Source: Varibaculum massiliense | Lineage (GTDB): Bacteria; Actinomycetota; Actinomycetes; Actinomycetales; Actinomycetaceae | Direction of reading: 5' to 3' | DNA length: 64,000 nt | Assembly: GCF_900106855.1 (NCBI RefSeq) | Contig: NZ_FNWI01000004.1 | Coordinates: 1,426,001-1,490,000 of the forward strand | Part shown: positions 8,776 to 17,155 of the stretch, piece after piece | How positions within the stretch are numbered: the first letter of the stretch is position 1 | Layout of the letters: every line of letters begins with the position of its first letter | Made by a program: the position numbers and the translations under genes | Notes under the pieces: generated by a model | Seen by the model: the letters and a program-made list of their open reading frames with translations, nothing else | What the model was told of the DNA's origin: nothing | Databases searched by the model: none

Positions 8776-10080
8776 GTGTTTAAGTCCTATCGAGAGATTT
8801 TCGCTTACCCGGGCGCGCTCAGTTTTTCCATCGCCGGGGCGATTGCGCGTTTTCCGATGGCGATGGCAGGGCTTTCTACCCTGTTAATGATTTCTACCCT
8901 TTACGGGGAATATTCCCTGGCGGGACAGGTGAACGCGGTAGTGGTGATTACCATGGCAGCGGCTTCTCCCATCCAGGCGCAGCTGGTGGATCGGCATGGG
9001 CAAGCAAAAATTTTGCGTCCTCTGGTAGCTGCCTCTCTGATTTTGTTGGCTGCTTTAACTGCGGCGACCCTCTACCATGCTCCGCGCTGGACGCTCTATG
9101 TAATCGCTGCCTTGACCGGGGCTACTACCGGCTCTTTTGGGGCTTTCGTGAGGGCGCGCTGGACACATTTATTAGCCGGTTCCCGCAAACTGAACACAGC
9201 GTATGCTTTTGAGGCCGCCCTCGACGAAGTCATTTTTATTTTCGGCCCGATTATTGCCACTGTCTTGGCCACGGTCGTGCATCCGGCAGCGGGAATCATC
9301 GCTTGCCTGCTGACTTCGGGAATCGGTGGCTTCTGGTTCTTGGCGCAGCGGCAAACCGAGCCCACTCCCCGCGGGAAAGCTGATTTCTCTCCTGAGGAAG
9401 CAAAACCGCTACTGAAATCGGCAGCGATGGTGGTGCTAGGGACAATCTTCATGCTTTGTGGCCTCACTTTTGGTGCTCTAGATTTAACCGTAGTGGCCTA
9501 TTGCCGGGAAATCGGTTTGCCCCAAATCGCCGGCATCCTGCTAGCCATGTTCGGGGTTACTTCCTTTTTAGCTGCGATAATCTATGGCGCTAAAGAGTGG
9601 GGAATCTCGGCTTTGCGCCTGTTCGTAGGGGGAATCATCCTGATGGCGCTGGGTTTTTCCACCTTTTTCTTCGCATCCAACGCCTGGATTTTAGGGCTCT
9701 GCCTGGCGCTAACTGGCGCCACCTACGCGCCCACTATGACGAACGCTACCAATATTTTGGCTAATTTGGTTCCCTCTTCCCGTTTTACCGAAGGAATGGC
9801 CTGGTTAAACACTTTCTTTACCTTGGGAATCTCGGCGGGCGCCTGGATTGGGGGCAACGTAGTGGACGCGGGCGGAGCTCGGGCAGGGCTTTGGGTAGTG
9901 ATCGCCGCCGCCTGGGCGATTCTGGCGGTTGTCTTGGCGGGTTCATTGCCTCTGCGTAACTCGCTGCGCCGCGCCTATAAGCGCCGCCTAGTGGCAGTGG
10001 ACCTGCACCTGGCCAAGCCGGATTCACCAGATTTGCATCCTGAAGGTGACCAGGCGAAGAAAGGCAAGTCCCTGGGCTAG
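8776..10080 (+). CDS. Major facilitator superfamily transporter
   Basis: A 434-residue integral membrane protein with about 12 predicted helices in two halves separated by a hydrophilic loop near residues 195-215. The opening FKSYREIFAYPGALSF and the inter-helix motif VDRHGQAKILRP in loop 2-3 fit MFS exporters of the actinobacterial 'FKSYREIF' type. Substrate unknown. GTG 8776 follows GGGAG at short spacing; the next in-frame Met is at about residue 27, inside the first helix. A highly charged tail (KKGKS) ends the protein. Confidence 0.85.
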   Translation: MFKSYREIFAYPGALSFSIAGAIARFPMAMAGLSTLLMISTLYGEYSLAGQVNAVVVITMAAASPIQAQLVDRHGQAKILRPLVAASLILLAALTAATLYHAPRWTLYVIAALTGATTGSFGAFVRARWTHLLAGSRKLNTAYAFEAALDEVIFIFGPIIATVLATVVHPAAGIIACLLTSGIGGFWFLAQRQTEPTPRGKADFSPEEAKPLLKSAAMVVLGTIFMLCGLTFGALDLTVVAYCREIGLPQIAGILLAMFGVTSFLAAIIYGAKEWGISALRLFVGGIILMALGFSTFFFASNAWILGLCLALTGATYAPTMTNATNILANLVPSSRFTEGMAWLNTFFTLGISAGAWIGGNVVDAGGARAGLWVVIAAAWAILAVVLAGSLPLRNSLRRAYKRRLVAVDLHLAKPDSPDLHPEGDQAKKGKSLG

Positions 10081-10124
10081 TGTCTGTGTCGGTATTGGAG
10101 AAAGGTTAGCCAATCCCCGACAGG

Positions 10125-11540
10125 TTATTTTGCGCGATAAATATGTCTACGGAAAAGCGTAAAGACAATCAGACCCAGTACAGCAGTGCAGCCACAAATT
10201 AGCATCAAATTTGCGTAGCTGGCGGCGTCTCCGGTGGCTCCAGTAAAAGAAGATCCTGCAAGAGTATTAGCATCCATGAGGCTACCGATAATGGAGATGC
10301 CGATAGAGGCGGTCACGTTCATGATCAGGTCATTCATACCCACACCTCGCCCGGATTCCTCTTTAGGCACGGTACCCAGCACGGTGGAAACTACCGGCGA
10401 ATACATCAGGCCGCAGCCAGCGTAGAAAACGCAAGCAAAAATGGTGAGCTGCAAGAATCCTGATTCCACGCTGAAAGCGGCTCCGAACCAGCCGATGGTC
10501 ATCAGAGTACCGGCGGTATAGATTCCAGCCTGTTTCCCTATTTTTCCTACAATCGCACCGGAGCTTATTCCTACTACCGCTGCCACCACAAATGCCCAGA
10601 CAATATAATGCGAAACCTTCGTGGTGGTCATTCCATACATGGTGGTGCCGATGGCGTTGAAGATGGGCGAGATGCAGTAGTTCACGGAGTAAAAGACAAG
10701 TATCAGGCTGATTGCCAGCACCCAGCGGGTATTTTTGAAAAATTCGGGGGTAATAAACGGATTCTTCGCTTTATTGATATAGATAGCGAAAACGCAGAAT
10801 AGCACCAGAGCTACTGCCAGCATCCACCAGTTCATGTAAGTGAAGAATAGCGTCAGAATTGCTACCGCCACACCGAAGATGGTGAACCCGGTGGCGTCAA
10901 TTTTTTCTCCGGTACTGCTCTTATCGGGAAGAGAATGTAGCAGTAAAGGCAAGAATAGGATGGTTACCGCGGGTACGAGGAAAAGATACTGCCAGGCGAT
11001 GGAGCTTAATAGACCGGCAGAGAAAACCCCGATAGAGGCAGATAGTTGATATCCGGCGGTGAACAGCCCGAAGAAAATAACTTTTAACTCGTCCTTCAGA
11101 TATTTGGTGGCAATAACCAAAAATACGGAACCAGCTACCTGCTCCCCAGCAGTTTGTAGCACCCGCGCGATAATCACTGTCCAGAGGTTAGGGGTGAAGT
11201 AAAAATTTGCTATAAACCCAAATAGGGAGCCTACGAACAGAGTGATCAGCCCCAAGACTACGAGCTTCTTTAGAGAAACAAAATCTCCTAGAGATCCGTA
11301 AATGAAGCAAACAATACCCAAAACGATACTGGGAAACGCGGTAATGAGGGAGGCCTGCATGGGCGCACCAACATCCGCTCCCACCTGGGTGTACACAAGG
11401 TTGAATCCTTGCAGACATAGAGTACCTAAAATAAAAGTAATTAATAGGGGGATGAGGGCGCGGATTGCCATTTTATTGCTGGTTTCCGGGTCGGAAAATG
11501 GATCAACCTTGGCGCTAACCGGTTTGGGATTGGCTTTCAT
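10125..11540 (-). CDS. Major facilitator superfamily transporter, probably nucleoside-linked
   Basis: A 471-residue membrane protein with 12-14 hydrophobic helices and a DHA2-like layout. Loop 2-3 carries YGSLGDFVSLKKLVVLG, equivalent to MFS motif A, and a later segment carries ESGRGVGMNDLIMNV. It lies 40 bases downstream of a nucleoside hydrolase gene on the same strand, so the two probably form an operon in which this protein imports the nucleoside or exports a product. The role is inferred from context; sequence alone shows only the superfamily. The ATG is preceded by AGAAGCAGA, a moderate ribosome binding site. Confidence 0.85.
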   Translation of the reverse strand: MKANPKPVSAKVDPFSDPETSNKMAIRALIPLLITFILGTLCLQGFNLVYTQVGADVGAPMQASLITAFPSIVLGIVCFIYGSLGDFVSLKKLVVLGLITLFVGSLFGFIANFYFTPNLWTVIIARVLQTAGEQVAGSVFLVIATKYLKDELKVIFFGLFTAGYQLSASIGVFSAGLLSSIAWQYLFLVPAVTILFLPLLLHSLPDKSSTGEKIDATGFTIFGVAVAILTLFFTYMNWWMLAVALVLFCVFAIYINKAKNPFITPEFFKNTRWVLAISLILVFYSVNYCISPIFNAIGTTMYGMTTTKVSHYIVWAFVVAAVVGISSGAIVGKIGKQAGIYTAGTLMTIGWFGAAFSVESGFLQLTIFACVFYAGCGLMYSPVVSTVLGTVPKEESGRGVGMNDLIMNVTASIGISIIGSLMDANTLAGSSFTGATGDAASYANLMLICGCTAVLGLIVFTLFRRHIYRAK

Positions 11541-11580
11541 AGTCTGCTTCTTTTCTGGATTGGATGAATCAGTAATCGTG

Positions 11581-12540
11581 CTACTTAGCTGAGCGAGCCA
11601 CTGAACCTATTCGGGTCATAAACTCGTCGAGGAAGCGGGGTACGTCTACTGCGACAGCCACTTCCATGGTTTTTTGGGGATCGTTAAGCCGTTCTACATC
11701 CCCGATTGTGCGGCCACGAGTAGGCTCGCTGCAATCTACTTTCATATTTATCGGCAAGGTTTCTACCAGGCTGGAATCTGCTGCGACGGCTACGGCGAGC
11801 GGATCGTGTAAGCCGCATCCTCCCAGGTGAGGGGCAGTGGTTTCGTAAGCTTTTATGTAATAGTCGGTCATATCGGCGAGGAACTCTCCGGCTGGGGTTC
11901 CAACGGCGCGCCACTGCTGGGTTTCTTTATAGGTAAGCAGAGTTTGTAAAGTAACGTCCAAACCTATCATGGTGGCGGGTATTCCCGAACGGAACACCAG
12001 GTCAGCAGCTTCTGGGTCTTGAGAGATATTGGCTTCTGCGCAAGCGTTAACATTCCCCCCGACTGTGAGGGCGCCTCCCATCAGCACAACTTTGCCGATC
12101 TGCTTAGTGATATCAGGGGCTTTCTCGATGGCAGCAGCTAGGTTTGTGAGTGGCCCGGTGGGGACGTAAATCAGTTCTTTACCGTAGGTTTCTACTGCTT
12201 CAATTAGAAAATCGACTGCTGATTTCTTTTCAGCGCTGCGGGTTGAGGAGGGGATATCAACATCACCAATCCCATTAAGTCCGTGAATAAAATGGGATAT
12301 TTCTAGCACTTCAAACTCAGAGGCGGTGCGGGCATGGGAGATTCTGGGAAATACTTTTACTTCGGGGTGTCCCAGGACGTCAGTCACTGCCAGAGAGTTT
12401 CGTATTCCTTGTTCTAATAACACATTCCCGAAAGTGCCGGTGATCGCCATCAAGTCTAGCTCGGGGCTTCCCAGTGCATAGGCGATAGCTAAGGCGTCGT
12501 CCACGCCGGTGTCTAAATCTAGGATCAGCTTCTTTGCCAC
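11581..12540 (-). CDS. Inosine/uridine-preferring nucleoside hydrolase family
   Basis: A 319-residue enzyme that splits ribonucleosides into base and ribose. The Ca2+-binding signature LDLDTGVDDALA is at the N-terminus and GLHDPLAVAVA supplies the later His-Asp pair; the mid-protein GPLTNLA and MGGAL segments are also typical. GTG with complement at 12538-12540 is preferred because AAGGAG is correctly spaced; a 12-codon upstream extension has a poorer context. It is followed by an MFS transporter, giving a two-gene salvage operon. The next upstream gene is the toxin-antitoxin pair on the other strand. Confidence 0.9.
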   Translation of the reverse strand: MAKKLILDLDTGVDDALAIAYALGSPELDLMAITGTFGNVLLEQGIRNSLAVTDVLGHPEVKVFPRISHARTASEFEVLEISHFIHGLNGIGDVDIPSSTRSAEKKSAVDFLIEAVETYGKELIYVPTGPLTNLAAAIEKAPDITKQIGKVVLMGGALTVGGNVNACAEANISQDPEAADLVFRSGIPATMIGLDVTLQTLLTYKETQQWRAVGTPAGEFLADMTDYYIKAYETTAPHLGGCGLHDPLAVAVAADSSLVETLPINMKVDCSEPTRGRTIGDVERLNDPQKTMEVAVAVDVPRFLDEFMTRIGSVARSAK

Positions 12541-12801
12541 AATTGTCTCCTTTTCTGATTTCTTCACCGGCGTCACTACAGAACAAGAGCGAAGTCTTCA
12601 ATGAAAGTTATTCAGGTAAATATATCAAAAGAGCGCGCCGGAGATGACGGAAATGCGCGCCTAATTTTTTCTGGAATTCCGCTAATGAATCAAGGCGAAT
12701 TCCTGGTTTGCCGGAGCTAAGAACGACCTTGCCGACGCGTTCAAAATAAATGAGGTACCAGTCTAACCACGCGCTCAATATAGCTAAGGTACGCCGAACC
12801 C

Positions 12802-12833
12802 TTGTGTAATTATGTACTACAAATATATAATTA
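12802..12833 (+). promoter_or_regulatory. Promoter with overlapping inverted repeat for the toxin-antitoxin pair
   Basis: TTGTGT at 12802-12807, 18 bases, then a perfect TATAAT at 12826-12831. TAATTAT at 12807-12813 and ATAATTA at 12827-12833 form an inverted repeat that covers both boxes, as expected for autorepression by the ribbon-helix-helix antitoxin. The other bases of 12541-12854 hold no convincing gene. Confidence 0.55.
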
Positions 12834-12854
12834 TTATCTAAAAATAAATTCGAA

Positions 12855-13118
12855 TGGGAATTGAAGTGGATATATATGTAAATCCTAGAGTCCAAGAACG
12901 CCACCCAGATATGAGCCCGGCAACGGTACAAGACGTGGAATACCACCCTAAGATACATTCCCCGCGACACTGATCCCGTCCAATGGGTAGGGGTTGGAAT
13001 CGCGGACGGCAAGCTAATCGACTATATCGCCATCGAAAATAACGATGAAACCTGGCATATTTTCCATGCTATGAAAGCGAGCAAAAAGACGTTAAGAGAG
13101 GTAGGGCTAGAAAAATGA
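12855..13118 (+). CDS. Putative toxin of a toxin-antitoxin pair
   Basis: An 87-residue protein, MGIEVDIYVNP at the start and WHIFHAMKASKKTLREVG at the end. The pattern NPRVQERHPDMSPATVQDV, then a VGVGI..GKLI.YIAIEN strand pair, then HAMKA matches a family of small actinobacterial proteins usually found just upstream of a ribbon-helix-helix gene and thought to be RelE/BrnT-fold toxins. The stop TGA overlaps the ATG of the next gene (ATGA), so the two are coupled. No Shine-Dalgarno is obvious before ATG 12855. The ending resembles that of the protein at 45667-45876. Toxicity is inferred, not shown. Confidence 0.7.
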
Positions 13119-13375
13119 AATGGACGGCCGCAAACGGAACAACCTACAACGACGAACAAGTCGAGCAGTGGGCAAAAATGCAAGAAAGCGAAGCTGAATA
13201 CAGCGGCAAACACCTAACCCCCGCGATGCCTGGTCGGCCTGTTAGTGTCGGGAAAAATGCTCATCCCTTTACGATCCGCCTAGACGAAGCACGTCGAAAC
13301 AAGATCAATACCATAGCTAAGGAACTGGGTACTACCCCCAGCCATCTGGTACGCGACCTTATCGATGCTTTGTAG
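13115..13375 (+). CDS. Ribbon-helix-helix antitoxin
   Basis: An 86-residue partner of the preceding gene. The C-terminal half holds FTIRLDEARRNKINTIAKELGTTPSHLVRDLIDAL, described here as a beta strand followed by two helices, the form of CopG/Arc-type DNA-binding antitoxins. The acidic N-terminal half (NDEQVEQWAKMQESEAEY) is the likely toxin-wrapping segment. It overlaps the toxin stop by four bases. It probably binds the inverted repeat at 12807-12833. Confidence 0.78.
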   Translation: MKWTAANGTTYNDEQVEQWAKMQESEAEYSGKHLTPAMPGRPVSVGKNAHPFTIRLDEARRNKINTIAKELGTTPSHLVRDLIDAL

Positions 13376-13462
13376 TCGCAGTCAGATAAAACCAAGAAAT
13401 AGATTTGGGTACTTTAAACTAACCCTGGTAAGGGGCAGCAGGGTCTTGGCTAAAGCTGTCTT

Positions 13463-14479
13463 TTAACGCGGCTTTTTGCAGGTGGTGGCGCGTTGTAGCA
13501 AGGAGGGCGTCAGCGCGATTTCTTGTCCCGGAGCCCCGGGGGAAGCGTAGCGGGCAGCAACCGCTTTAATCGCCTCTTTGCCCAGTTGGGAGGCGTGCTG
13601 GTCGATAGCGGTGATAGAAAATTCCTCTAGCTGCCCCAAGTAGGTGTCGTCATAAGTGATTAACCCGCAGTCCCTGCCTGGCGCCATCCCCATGGCTCGC
13701 AACGCGGTACAGGCTTCAATCGCTATCAGGTTGTTATGGGCAATGAATGCCGGCCGTTTGGCCACTGATCCCTCTAGGCATTGGCGAATCTGTTCGCCCG
13801 GTTCCAGGTCAGGCAGTAAGGCTTGGAATCCTGGGAATTTCTTTTTCTTTTTTCGCAAGCTTTCAAAGGCTGCTCGTTGGGCTTGGCGGCGGGTCACTAC
13901 TGCCTGGTCAACGCTTTCCGGGCTGGACAGAGAAAAGATGCGGTCGTAACCGCACTCGGCCAGGTGAGTGATTGCCAAGCGGGCAGCCGCGTCCTCGTCG
14001 ATATGGATAGAGTCGATTTTTCCCGCCACGTACTTTAACCCCAGCACTGCCAGCGGGAAGGTTTCAGACAGGCGCGCCAATCTTTCTTGGGAGGAGGCAG
14101 GGGAGATGAGGATGACCCCGATAGTTTGCATCTCTTGGTAGCGGTTTATCAGGTTCCATTCTTTTTCCGGATCCTGGCGCGCGGTTGAAACCAAAGACAA
14201 AAGTTTGTTTTCTTCGGCGGCTAGGCGCAGCGCGTCCTCTACCTCTTCGAAGAAAGGATTTTGCAGGTCGGGGAGGATTACCCCCAGAAGATCGGTTCCG
14301 GAGGTTGATAAAAACGCGGCGTTTTGGTTACGGACGTATCCCATATCGGAGGCGACGCGCAGGATATTGGCTTTAGTTTCCGCATTTACCCGGGGGGAGT
14401 CAGATAGCGCCAAGGAAACTAATCCGCGCGATACTCCCGCTTTGCGGGCTACATCTGCTTGCGTAGGGCGAAAACTCAT
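13463..14479 (-). CDS. LacI-family transcriptional regulator
   Basis: A 338-residue repressor. Residues 1-55 form the LacI helix-turn-helix (TQADVARKAGVSRGLVSLALS) and hinge helix, and residues 60-330 a periplasmic-binding-like effector domain ending in ITAIDQHASQLGKEA. It is divergent from an oxidoreductase/isomerase operon and very likely controls it through the palindrome at 14641-14656. Its own start looks leaderless: on the complement strand TATACT is followed by six bases and then ATG. An imperfect palindrome near 14493-14506 overlapping that promoter could give autoregulation. The sugar effector is unknown; the target genes suggest inositol or a related polyol or sugar acid. Confidence 0.9.
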   Translation of the reverse strand: MSFRPTQADVARKAGVSRGLVSLALSDSPRVNAETKANILRVASDMGYVRNQNAAFLSTSGTDLLGVILPDLQNPFFEEVEDALRLAAEENKLLSLVSTARQDPEKEWNLINRYQEMQTIGVILISPASSQERLARLSETFPLAVLGLKYVAGKIDSIHIDEDAAARLAITHLAECGYDRIFSLSSPESVDQAVVTRRQAQRAAFESLRKKKKKFPGFQALLPDLEPGEQIRQCLEGSVAKRPAFIAHNNLIAIEACTALRAMGMAPGRDCGLITYDDTYLGQLEEFSITAIDQHASQLGKEAIKAVAARYASPGAPGQEIALTPSLLQRATTCKKPR

Positions 14480-14640
14480 AGCTCAAGTATAAAATAACGC
14501 GCGCTAATTGTTGGCTTGCGGTGAACTTCGGGGAAGAATCTGCGCTCGTAGATAAGGAAATAACCCCAAAAAACTAAATAATAATTTTTTCTGGAATTAA
14601 CTCTTGCTTTCTGGGTAATCCTCCTTTACTGTAGACAGTA

Positions 14641-14656
14641 GTTAACACGTGTTAAC
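14641..14656. promoter_or_regulatory. Perfect 16-base palindromic LacI-type operator
   Basis: GTTAACACGTGTTAAC is a perfect palindrome with a central CG, the usual form of LacI-family operators. It lies 64 bases before the oxidoreductase start, just downstream of a TTGCTT...TACTGT promoter-like pair (from about 14605), in the space shared with the divergent regulator gene. Confidence 0.8.
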
Positions 14657-14719
14657 AACGGTTCGTTGCGGCGGCCGTTCAAGCGTTCTTGACACTAACG
14701 GAACTCAAAGAGGAGAAAA

Positions 14720-15904
14720 ATGACTGAAGAAACTCTATCGGTGGCGGTGATTGGCGCGGGTATGGCCGGGCGTACTCACGCAGACGGATGGCGCCAGGCC
14801 AATACCGTCTTCGCGTCAGAGCTACCCCGGCTGCGCCTAGCCACCATTGCGGATGCTTACCTGCCCTTTGCTCAGGCCGCTGCCCGTGACTACGGTTACG
14901 AAAAAGCCACTGATAACTGGAAAGACATTGTTGACGATCCCGAGATTGACATTGTTTCCATTGTGGTGGGCAACAAGCTGCACCGCGAAATGGCGGAAGC
15001 ATTGGTGAAAGCGGGCAAACACGTCCTGTGTGAAAAGCCCCTGACCGATAACCTAGAGGATGCCGAAGCCATGGCGGAATTCGGGGCAACTGATAAAGTA
15101 GTCACCGGTCTAGGCTATTGCTACCGCCGCAATCCGGGACTGGCAAAAATTGCGGAAATGGCGCAAAGCGGACAGCTGGGAGAAATCACCCATTTTGACG
15201 CGCGTTACTGGTGCGACTACGGCTGTGACCCGAACACCCCGATTGCTTGGCGCTACAAGGGACCGATGGGCTCGGGGGCTCTCGGAGATGTGGGCAGCCA
15301 CCTGGTTGACGCTGCCGAATTCGTTTGCGGCCCCCTAAAGTCAGTTGCGGGTGCCCAGCTATCCACGGTAATCAAGAAACGACCCCCGGCTCTAGAAGGA
15401 GTAGCAGGAGGACGCGGCGCGTCCTCGCAGGCAGAAGCAACTGAAACCGTAGAAAACGATGACGTTGCCACCTGCACCCTAAAATTTGAAAACGGGATCA
15501 TCGGAACTTTCTCGGTCTCGCGGGTAGCGTTCAACTCTCCCAACTCCATGCAGATAACTGTGAACGGCACCAAAGGAATGGTGTCTTTCGATATGGCGCG
15601 TGCCGGCGAAATCATGGTTGATGATCAAAGCGCTCCGGCCGGATTAGGCGGTCCGCGCCGCGTCCTCGTCAACCCTGACTTCCCTTACTTCAAGGGCGGA
15701 TCCTCTATGGACTTTGGGGGAGTGGGAGTTACTCAAATCCAGCAGTTTGTTTACCAGGCACACGCCTTCTTAGAGCAGGTGGTCAGGGTTAAAGACGGAT
15801 TGCCTCCCACCCCTGACTTTGCCTACGGATACCGCTCCATGCGTATCCTCGACACCATTGCCAAATGCGCAGCCAACGGTGGCGCCGAAATGGAAATCAA
15901 ATAA
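14720..15904 (+). CDS. Gfo/Idh/MocA-family oxidoreductase
   Basis: A 394-residue NAD(P)-dependent dehydrogenase of the inositol 2-dehydrogenase/glucose-fructose oxidoreductase type. The Rossmann motif is VIGAGMAGRTHADGW at the N-terminus; the catalytic Lys is in VLCEKPLTDN near residue 103, and a conserved GDVGSHLVDAAEF lies near residue 195, where such enzymes carry their His/Asp active-site pair. AGAGGAG precedes ATG. It is the first gene of a two-gene operon with a TIM-barrel isomerase 25 bases downstream, under the LacI-type operator. The pair probably interconverts a cyclitol or sugar derivative; the substrate cannot be read from sequence. Confidence 0.88.
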   Translation: MTEETLSVAVIGAGMAGRTHADGWRQANTVFASELPRLRLATIADAYLPFAQAAARDYGYEKATDNWKDIVDDPEIDIVSIVVGNKLHREMAEALVKAGKHVLCEKPLTDNLEDAEAMAEFGATDKVVTGLGYCYRRNPGLAKIAEMAQSGQLGEITHFDARYWCDYGCDPNTPIAWRYKGPMGSGALGDVGSHLVDAAEFVCGPLKSVAGAQLSTVIKKRPPALEGVAGGRGASSQAEATETVENDDVATCTLKFENGIIGTFSVSRVAFNSPNSMQITVNGTKGMVSFDMARAGEIMVDDQSAPAGLGGPRRVLVNPDFPYFKGGSSMDFGGVGVTQIQQFVYQAHAFLEQVVRVKDGLPPTPDFAYGYRSMRILDTIAKCAANGGAEMEIK

Positions 15905-15929
15905 CCAAGATAACGAAAAGGAGAAAACC

Positions 15930-16928
15930 ATGGCTATGAATCTAGGTGCTTACACCGCTTGTTTACACAACTTCACCCTGTCCGAAGCGCTTGATTATTT
16001 GAAATCCTTCGGGCTGACCGGCGCGGAAGTAAACGTGGGAGGCTTCATTCCCTCCCCGCACTGCCCGGTTGACCTGCTCATCGGTTCAAAAACCGCTCGC
16101 GAAGACTACCTGGGGATTTTCGAAGAAAAAGGAATGAGGCTGGCCGGACTGAACACTTCCGGTAACGTCGCCGACCCGCTGCCCGATGTGGGGCCGCGCC
16201 ACACCTACGACCTGAAACGCGCCATCGAACTGGCCGGAAAACTCGGGGTTAAAGCGCTGGTATGTATGTCTGGGCTGCCCGGCTCCGACCCGGATGCCAA
16301 ATATCCGGCGTGGGTGGTTAACCCCTGGAACGGGGAACAGCTAGAAGTGCTGGAATACCAGTACGGGGTGCTCGAGAAATTCTGGAAAGAAATGGATCTG
16401 CGCGCCCAAGATGCGGGAGTGAAACTGGCTTGGGAACTGCACCCCACCAACACCGTGTTCACCCCCACCCAGTTCCTGCAGTTCGAGGAACGCGTCGGCG
16501 GTTTCAAGAACATCGGGGTAAATATGGATCCCTCCCACCTGATGTGGCAGGGTATGGACATTATGAAGTCGATTGAGCTGCTGGGTGACAAGATTTTCCA
16601 CGTGCACGCCAAAGACACCAAGATTGAGCCGGGAGTGGCCACTCGCGGGGTACTCGATCCTTCCTTCGGGCCGGTTCCCGAGGACGAATCTGCGCGCACT
16701 CCCGTAGGGATGAATCACTACTGCTCGTCCTGGCCTTCCGACCCGGCCTGGCGCTTCGTGGCCATCGGTGAAGGTCATGACGTACCCTGGTGGAGCGAGT
16801 TCCTAGCCGCGATCGCCAAGATCGATCCGGAAATGAACATCAACATCGAGCACGAGGATGCCGCCTACGATCAGCTAGAAGGCATTCGTCTGGGGGCAGA
16901 AAACCTGATCGCTGCCGACCGTTCCTAG
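15930..16928 (+). CDS. Sugar phosphate isomerase/epimerase (AP endonuclease 2-type TIM barrel)
   Basis: A 332-residue protein of the xylose-isomerase-like TIM barrel superfamily, which includes IolE/IolI and tagatose epimerases. Metal ligands fit LAWELHPTN (Glu), VNMDPSHLMW (Asp and His), FHVHAKDT (His), and NINIEHED (Glu). ATG 15930 is fixed by AAAGGAG eight bases upstream; the frame extends into the preceding gene but without a ribosome binding site. It is cotranscribed with the oxidoreductase. Substrate unknown. Confidence 0.88.
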   Translation: MAMNLGAYTACLHNFTLSEALDYLKSFGLTGAEVNVGGFIPSPHCPVDLLIGSKTAREDYLGIFEEKGMRLAGLNTSGNVADPLPDVGPRHTYDLKRAIELAGKLGVKALVCMSGLPGSDPDAKYPAWVVNPWNGEQLEVLEYQYGVLEKFWKEMDLRAQDAGVKLAWELHPTNTVFTPTQFLQFEERVGGFKNIGVNMDPSHLMWQGMDIMKSIELLGDKIFHVHAKDTKIEPGVATRGVLDPSFGPVPEDESARTPVGMNHYCSSWPSDPAWRFVAIGEGHDVPWWSEFLAAIAKIDPEMNINIEHEDAAYDQLEGIRLGAENLIAADRS

Positions 16929-16938
16929 GGAAACTGGT

Positions 16939-17155
16939 CTAGCGCTGCACCTGCCGCACCGGGCGAATCGATATCGTTTCCACCATGGCGTTTTCGGGAG
17001 AATCAATAGCGAAACGAACCGCTCTGGCGATTGATTCCACTGTCATGTGATCTGCGGGATCATAATAGTCAGCGTTCTCTTGCAAAACGTGTTGCATATC
17101 GGTATCGACGCGCCCGGGGTGGATAGAGGTGACCCAAACGCCCAGTGGTTGGAAA
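16939..17155 (-). pseudogene. 3' remnant of a short-chain dehydrogenase/reductase gene
   Basis: Translating the complement gives about 70 residues, PLGVWVTSIHPGRVDTDMQ continuing to IRPVRQVQR and a stop (complement of 16939-16941). The core 'V.SIHPGRVDT.M' is the characteristic SDR segment after the active site. Everything upstream (Rossmann GxxxGxG and YxxxK) is gone: the frame is cut at the end of ppk2, which occupies the same strand immediately upstream. It looks like the product of a deletion or insertion that joined ppk2 to the tail of an SDR gene. Confidence 0.8.

Noticed and set aside
12608-13012. A 134-codon minus-strand frame opposite the toxin gene
   Set aside because: Covers the promoter/operator and the N-terminal half of the toxin, has no ribosome binding site and an odd composition (IYIYIHFNSHSN).
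12855-13118. First reading suggested a frameshift in the toxin gene
   Set aside because: Base-by-base recount (CATTCCCGCGAC has three C) gives one intact frame of 87 codons.
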